Shown here one piece after another: positions 4,348 to 8,428 of a stretch of DNA of 8,428 bases. Origin of the DNA: Akkermansiaceae bacterium UBA2367 (GTDB lineage: Bacteria; Verrucomicrobiota; Verrucomicrobiia; Verrucomicrobiales; DEV007). The first letter of the stretch is position 1; each line of letters begins with the position of its first letter. The position numbers were made by a program, and so were the translations under genes. The DNA lies in contig DDTJ01000104.1 in assembly GCA_002344525.1 (NCBI GenBank), positions 1 to 8,428 of the forward strand. Direction: 5' to 3'. Under the pieces are notes generated by a model. It worked only from the letters and a program-made list of their open reading frames with translations, did not search any database and was not told where the DNA came from.

Positions 4348-5739
4348 ATGAAGATCTCCTTTTGCGGAGCCGCCGGGACGACGACCGGCTCCCAACACCT
4401 CATCGACGTCAACGGCTCGCGCATCCTCCTCGACTGCGGGCTCTACCAAGGCCGCCGCGACGAGGCCAACGAACGCAACCGGCATTTCCCCTTCGACCCC
4501 GCCAGCCTCGACGCGGTGATCCTCTCCCACGCCCACATCGACCACAGCGGCAACCTCCCCTCCCTCACGAGCCGGGGTTTCAAAGGCAACATCTACTCCA
4601 CCTTCGCGACGCGCGACCTCTGCCAGATCATGCTCGCCGACGCCGCCCACATCCAGGCGCAGGACACGAAGTGGCTCAACAAACACCGCACCAAGAACGG
4701 CAAGCCCGCCCTCGAGCCCCTCTACACCCAGATCGAAGCCGAGGAATGCGTGCGGCAGTTCGTCACCATCGGCTACGAGCGCCCCATCCCCGTGGCCGAC
4801 GGCGTCACCCTGACCTTCATCGACGCCGGCCACATCCTCGGCTCGGCCCAGATCGTCCTCGATCTCGTCGAACGCGGGCGGAAAAAGCGGCTTCTCTTCT
4901 CCGGCGACGTGGGACGCGGCGACAACGAGCTGCTCCGCGACCCGGCTCCCTGCGAGGACGTCGATCTCCTCATCATGGAGAGCACCTACGGCAACCGCGA
5001 GCACGAGCTGCCCACCCAGGCGAACCACCTCCTCCGCGACGTGCTCGTCCGCGCCCTCGAACGGCGCGGCAAGGTCATCATCCCCGCCTTCGCCGTCGAG
5101 CGCACCCAGCAACTCATCTACGTGCTCCACCGCCTCGCCGAGGCGGGCGAGCTGCCCGACGTGCCCATCTACGTGGACAGCCCCCTCGCCGTCGGGGCCA
5201 CCGAGATCTTCCGCCTCCACCCCGAATGCTTCAACGAGGAGGTCTACCGCTTCCTTTTCGAAAAGCGCGACCCCTTCGGTTTCGAGAATCTCAACCTCAT
5301 CCGCAAAGTCAGCGAGTCCAAGGCCCTCAACGACCTCGACGAACCCGCGATCATCATCTCCGCCTCCGGCATGTGCGAGGCGGGCCGCGTCCTCCACCAC
5401 CTGCGCAACACCATCGAGGATCCGAGAAACACCGTCCTCTTCGTCGGCTACTGCGCCGAGCACACCCTCGGCGCGAAGATCCGGCGCGGCGACCAGGAAG
5501 TCCCCATCCTCGGCGACACCTTCCGCGTCCGCGCCGACATCCAGACCCTCGACTCCTTCAGCGGCCACGCCGACCGCAGCGAGCTGCTCGGCTACTTCGA
5601 CCGCATCGGCGGACGGAAGGAGCGCATCTTCCTCGTCCACGGCGAGGAGGACCAGTCGCACTCCCTCGCCGAGGCCCTGCGCGAACGCCACGACGGACGG
5701 ATCGAGGTGCCCGCGTGGAAGTCGCGCGTGGAGATTTGA
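4348..5739 (+). CDS. Beta-CASP metallo-beta-lactamase ribonuclease-like protein, 463 aa
   Basis: A full-length cytoplasmic member of the MBL-fold/beta-CASP family related to CPSF73-type nucleases, expected to cut or trim RNA with two zinc ions. Visible motifs: N-terminal strand with GAAGTTTGSQ (7-16); metal-binding HAHIDH (61-66: H61, H63, D65, H66); H162 in DAGHILGS; D187 in FSGDVG; beta-CASP motif A acid E211 in MESTYG; then the CASP region with PAFAVERTQQL (246-256), YVDSPLA (275-281) and SASGMCEAGR (338-347); motif B H407 in SFSGHADR; motif C H431 in LVHGE. All expected catalytic residues are present. There is no KH or other N-terminal RNA-binding domain, as in the compact bacterial group. 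The precise substrate cannot be deduced. ATG 4348 fits the family start (MKISFCGAAG). No Shine-Dalgarno precedes it. The glycogen synthase gene begins 135 nt after its stop on the same strand. Confidence 0.93.
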   Translation: MKISFCGAAGTTTGSQHLIDVNGSRILLDCGLYQGRRDEANERNRHFPFDPASLDAVILSHAHIDHSGNLPSLTSRGFKGNIYSTFATRDLCQIMLADAAHIQAQDTKWLNKHRTKNGKPALEPLYTQIEAEECVRQFVTIGYERPIPVADGVTLTFIDAGHILGSAQIVLDLVERGRKKRLLFSGDVGRGDNELLRDPAPCEDVDLLIMESTYGNREHELPTQANHLLRDVLVRALERRGKVIIPAFAVERTQQLIYVLHRLAEAGELPDVPIYVDSPLAVGATEIFRLHPECFNEEVYRFLFEKRDPFGFENLNLIRKVSESKALNDLDEPAIIISASGMCEAGRVLHHLRNTIEDPRNTVLFVGYCAEHTLGAKIRRGDQEVPILGDTFRVRADIQTLDSFSGHADRSELLGYFDRIGGRKERIFLVHGEEDQSHSLAEALRERHDGRIEVPAWKSRVEI

Positions 5740-5874
5740 GGCGGAGGGCCGACTTGACCCTCTTCGATCACCGACCCGCCCCTCTTGGATGCCCATGCCT
5801 CCGGCCCCCGCACAGGTGGGACGTTTGAGTTCCCCTTGCAATCCCTCTCCAAAGCCGCTCTCTTGGCCCCTCCG

Positions 5875-7080
5875 ATGAAACCGCTGCTCCTCACCAACGA
5901 GTATCCGCCCCACATCTACGGCGGGGCCGGCATCCACGTCCAATACCTCGCCCGCGAGCTGGCGAAGCTCTGCGAGGTGGAAGTGCGCTGCTTCGGCGAC
6001 CAGTCCGCGCCCGGCGACAACCCCTCCGTGTCCGGCTTCTCGACCGACGCCTCGGCCTACACCGCGCCGAAGCCGCTCCATTCGGTCTTCGCCGCCCTCC
6101 AACGCTGCCTCGACTTCAACACTCGTGCCATCGACGCCGACGTCGTCCATCTGCACACTTGGTATTCCCACTTCGGCGGCATCCTCGCGAAGCTGAACTA
6201 CGGGCTGCCCCTCGTCCTGACGGTCCACTCGCTGGAGCCGTTGCGCCCTTGGAAGCGCGAGCAGCTCGGCGGCGGCTACGACTTCACCGTCTGGCTCGAA
6301 AAGACCGCCATCGAAATGGCCGACGCCGTCGTCGCCGTCTCGGGCGGGACGAAGGAGGACATCCTGCGCCTCTTCGACGTGCCCTCGGAGAAAGTCCACG
6401 TCATCCACAACGGGATCGACCCGGACGAATACCAGCCCACCTTCGACGAGGCGGTCTTGGAAAAGCATGGCATCGACCCGGCGGCGCCCTACGTCCTCTT
6501 CGTCGGCCGCATCACCCGGCAGAAGGGCATCGTCCACCTCGTCAACGCGGTGCGGCATCTCGATCCCGGCACCCAAGTCGTCCTCTGCGCCGGAGCCCCC
6601 GACACGCCGGAGATCAAGGCCGAGATGGAGTCGGCGGTCGCGGCGGCGCGGGCGGGGCACGAAGGCCGCCTCGTCTGGATCCAGGAGATGATCCCGGCGG
6701 ACGAAAAAATCGTCCTCTACAGCCACGCCCGCGTCTTCTGCACCCCGTCGATCTACGAGCCCTTCGGCATCATCAACCTGGAGGCGATGGCTTGCGAAAC
6801 CCCCGTCGTCGCCTCGCAGGTGGGCGGGATGAAGGAGATCATCGTCCCCGGCGAGACCGGGCTGCTCGTCCCGCTCGAACAGCAGGCCGAGTCGCCCTTC
6901 GAGGCGGTCCATCCCGAGACCTACGCCCGCGACCTCGCCGCCGGGATCAACGAGCTGATGCGCGACCCCGAGCGCTGCGTCGCGATGGGACGCGCGGGAC
7001 GGGCGAGGGTGCTGGAGCGATTCAGTTGGGCCGAGATCGCCCGCGAGACTCTTGCGCTTTACGGGAAGGTCGTGGGGTGA
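5875..7080 (+). CDS. glgA: Glycogen synthase, actinobacterial GlgM/GlgA type (GT4), 401 aa
   Basis: A retaining GT-B glycosyltransferase of family GT4 closely resembling the Corynebacterium/Mycobacterium-type glycogen synthase. In mycobacteria this type (GlgM) makes maltose-1-phosphate from ADP-glucose and glucose-1-phosphate to feed GlgE. Elsewhere it is annotated as ADP-glucose glycogen synthase. Features: N-terminal TNEYPPHIYGGAGIHV (7-22) with the glycine-rich donor loop, HLHTWYSHFGG (92-102), an HSLEPLRPWKREQLGGGYDF signature (118-137), SGGTKEDI (156-163), HNGID (178-182), the second Rossmann start VGRITRQKG (210-218), and the EX7E motif E295-PFGIINL-E303 followed by AMACETPVVAS. ATG 5875 gives the family's normal start. 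An upstream in-frame ATG at 5785 would add 30 unrelated residues. No clear ribosome site is seen. It may be co-transcribed with the MBL gene, but the 135-nt gap could hold its own promoter. No glgE, glgB or glgC is in the window, so the pathway role is inferred. Confidence 0.92.
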   Translation: MKPLLLTNEYPPHIYGGAGIHVQYLARELAKLCEVEVRCFGDQSAPGDNPSVSGFSTDASAYTAPKPLHSVFAALQRCLDFNTRAIDADVVHLHTWYSHFGGILAKLNYGLPLVLTVHSLEPLRPWKREQLGGGYDFTVWLEKTAIEMADAVVAVSGGTKEDILRLFDVPSEKVHVIHNGIDPDEYQPTFDEAVLEKHGIDPAAPYVLFVGRITRQKGIVHLVNAVRHLDPGTQVVLCAGAPDTPEIKAEMESAVAAARAGHEGRLVWIQEMIPADEKIVLYSHARVFCTPSIYEPFGIINLEAMACETPVVASQVGGMKEIIVPGETGLLVPLEQQAESPFEAVHPETYARDLAAGINELMRDPERCVAMGRAGRARVLERFSWAEIARETLALYGKVVG

Positions 7081-7094
7081 TCCTATCGCAACTC

Positions 7095-7193
7095 CTCATA
7101 CTCCTTACTCTTTACTCCTTACTCTTACTCAAAATCGAAAGACGGGCGACGTTCGAGGAGTAAGAGGTAAGAGTAAAGAGTAAAGAGTATGAG
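7095..7193. repeat. Large imperfect inverted repeat built of 7-nt units
   Basis: The arms 7095-7130 and 7158-7193 are each 36 nt and match as reverse complements at 32 of 36 positions. Each arm is a run of near-identical 7-mers (TACTCYT on the left, AGAGTAA on the right). The 27-nt centre also has TCGAA (7135-7139)/TTCGA (7152-7156), extending the fold. The element fills nearly the whole gap between the glycogen synthase stop and the next start at 7209. It would give a long RNA hairpin in any read-through transcript. No T-tract follows the stem on the plus strand, so it is not a standard terminator. It may be a MITE-like dispersed repeat. Confidence 0.8.
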
Positions 7194-7208
7194 CCAGAAA
7201 AGCACGCC

Positions 7209-8393
7209 ATGAGATTCCTGTTCCTCCTTCTCCCCCTCTTCCTCCTCCCCTCCCCCCTCCGCGCCGAGCCTTGGACCGCCCCGCTCGCGACCCTCCGACA
7301 AATCGGTGCCGAAGGCGCGGGCAACGCCGAAGCCGCCACCGCGTGGAACGAACTCGCCGCCCAAGGCCCTGAAATCCTCGTACCCGTTCTCTCGGCCATG
7401 GACGGGGCCGGTCCCCTCTCCCGCAACTGGATGCGATCCGCGGTCGAGACCGTCTTCGAGCGCGAGCGGAAAGCCGAATCCCCCCTGCCCGGCGAAGCCA
7501 TCAAGACCTTCCTCCTCGACCGCGCCAACGAGCCGAACGCCCGCCGCCTCGCCTTCGAACTCTATGCGAAGCTCTCCCCCGAGGACGCCGCCGCCCTCGT
7601 CCCCGACTTCGCCGACGATCCCAGCCCGGCCCTGCGCCGCGACGCCGTCTCCAAGCTCCTCGACGAAGGCAAAGCCCAACTCGAAGCCGGTGAAAAGGAG
7701 AAAGCCCTCGCCACCCTCGGCCAAGCCCTCGACGCCGCCCGCGAGGTCGACCAGATCAACACCATCGCGAAGCTGCTGCGCGAGCAGCCCGGACAGAAAG
7801 TCGACCTGCCGAAGCACTTCGGCTTCCTCTCCCGTTGGCACCTCGCCGCGCCCTTCGACAACAGCGGACGCTCCGGCTTCGACCAGGTCTTTCCGCCCGA
7901 GGAGGGAGTCGATCTCGCCTCCGAATACGAGGGCAAGGACGGCCAGAAAGTGAAATGGCAGGAGCACGCGACCCCCCACGACTACGGCATGGTCGATTTC
8001 AACCAGCCCTACGGTCCCTTGAAACAGGTCGTCGGCTACGCCTACACCGAGTTCAACGCCGCCGAGGCCCGCGACGCCGAGTTGCGGCTCGGCTGCAAAA
8101 ACGCGTGGAAAGTGTGGTTCAACGGCGAGTTCCTCTTCGGCCGCGACGAATACCACCGCGGCCAGCGCATCGACCAGTATTCCCTGCCCGTGAAGCTGAA
8201 GCAGGGGAAGAACACCATCCTCGTGAAAGCCTGCCAGAACGAGCAGGAGCAGGATTGGACCGCGCAATGGGAGTTCCAGCTTCGCGTCTGCGACGCCACC
8301 GGAACCGCGATCCTCGCGACCGACCGCCAGCCCACTCCCGAAAAGGCCGCACCGACAAGGCGAAGACCGAAGCGGGAGAATCCGGAACCCTGA
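7209..8393 (+). CDS. Secreted protein, helical N-terminal half and beta-rich C-terminal half, 394 aa
   Basis: A Sec signal (MRFLFLLLPLFLLPSPLRAE, cleavage about A19/E20) directs export. Residues about 25-195 are predicted helices in short pairs with HEAT/TPR-like spacing (AATAWNELAAQGPEILVPVL at 42-61; ALVPDFADDPSPALRRDAVSKLL at 129-151; LATLGQALDAAREVDQINTIAKLL at 167-190). Residues about 200-365 are beta-rich and aromatic, with AYTEFNAAEARDAELRLG (278-295), AWKVWFNGEFLFGRDEYHRG (299-318) and a closing LPVKLKQGKNTILVKACQ block (326-343). This is the pattern of the jelly-roll, carbohydrate-binding-like domains at the end of many secreted Planctomycetes/Verrucomicrobia proteins, where 'NG...LKxGxNxxLVK' strands recur. 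No catalytic motif is visible. The tail (375-394) is Pro/Arg-rich and probably disordered. The start is 15 nt past the inverted repeat, with no clear Shine-Dalgarno. Function is unknown; binding of sugar or another protein outside the cytoplasm is an inference. Confidence 0.85.
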   Translation: MRFLFLLLPLFLLPSPLRAEPWTAPLATLRQIGAEGAGNAEAATAWNELAAQGPEILVPVLSAMDGAGPLSRNWMRSAVETVFERERKAESPLPGEAIKTFLLDRANEPNARRLAFELYAKLSPEDAAALVPDFADDPSPALRRDAVSKLLDEGKAQLEAGEKEKALATLGQALDAAREVDQINTIAKLLREQPGQKVDLPKHFGFLSRWHLAAPFDNSGRSGFDQVFPPEEGVDLASEYEGKDGQKVKWQEHATPHDYGMVDFNQPYGPLKQVVGYAYTEFNAAEARDAELRLGCKNAWKVWFNGEFLFGRDEYHRGQRIDQYSLPVKLKQGKNTILVKACQNEQEQDWTAQWEFQLRVCDATGTAILATDRQPTPEKAAPTRRRPKRENPEP

Positions 8394-8428
8394 CGAATCA
8401 CCCCTTGAGATGCAACGGATTTTTGGAC

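Noticed and set aside
5785..5874. Earlier start for the glycogen synthase
   Set aside because: It would add 30 residues not found in the family. MKPLLLTNEYPP is the normal N-terminus.
4264..6912. 882-codon open frame on the minus strand opposite the MBL and glycogen synthase genes
   Set aside because: It is the mirror of two well-supported genes. Its product is a low-complexity Glu/Asp/Val/Gly-rich string expected from GC-rich codon bias, and it has no recognisable domain.
7125..8267. 380-codon minus-strand frame opposite the secreted-protein gene
   Set aside because: Antisense shadow. The opposing frame has a signal peptide and patterned domains, while this one is repetitive Glu/Gly/Val.
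1..8428. CRISPR array, tRNA, rRNA or a defence-gene cluster
   Set aside because: No regularly spaced direct repeats, no tRNA-like cloverleaf and no recognisable defence effector genes were seen.

Overview
The window is GC-rich bacterial DNA. Its protein families and style suggest the Verrucomicrobiota/PVC group: a secreted LysM protein, a beta-CASP metallo-beta-lactamase protein, a GlgM-type glycogen synthase, a secreted protein resembling PVC secretome members, and starts with little Shine-Dalgarno signal. No rRNA or marker gene is present, so this placement is inference.

Layout. (1) Bases 1-650 are an accessory patch: a 60-aa C2HC zinc-finger-like protein (36-218) and an AT-richer DUF2750 gene (254-643), separated by a strong stem-loop over the first gene's stop codon. 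(2) Bases 651-1751, minus strand, are a wreck of two nested mobile elements. An IS66-family end (terminal repeat at 1751, orf1, the first ~59 codons of tnpB) is joined in frame to the 3' half of a group II intron (C-terminal reverse transcriptase/maturase plus RNA domains V and VI). The RNA fold and CGC triad suggest group IIC. The intron's 3' end lies about 7 nt past the DUF2750 stop. (3) Bases 1857-2393 encode a small lipoprotein, followed by a terminator. (4) Bases 2427-3141 hold no intact gene. They contain the 5' stub of a secreted-protein gene cut off near 2665 by repeat-like DNA, a second repeat-like stretch with a perfect palindrome, and a strong terminator serving the next gene. (5) Bases 3142-4122, minus strand, encode an exported triple-LysM protein. 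(6) Bases 4123-4347 form a divergent intergenic region with two inverted repeats and candidate promoters. (7) Bases 4348-7080 carry, on the plus strand, a beta-CASP MBL ribonuclease-like gene and a GlgM/GlgA-type glycogen synthase. (8) Bases 7095-7193 are a large imperfect inverted repeat with 36-nt arms built from 7-nt units. (9) Bases 7209-8393 encode a secreted protein with a helical N-terminal half and a beta-rich C-terminal half. The last 35 bases show nothing recognisable.

The intact genes look like housekeeping or envelope functions: cell-wall binding, RNA processing, glycogen metabolism. They do not form one obvious pathway. The most unusual material is the IS66/group II intron chimera, the large inverted repeat at 7095-7193, the operator-like palindrome in front of the LysM gene, and the repeat-disrupted gene stub near 2516. 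I did not find a clear undescribed multi-gene system.
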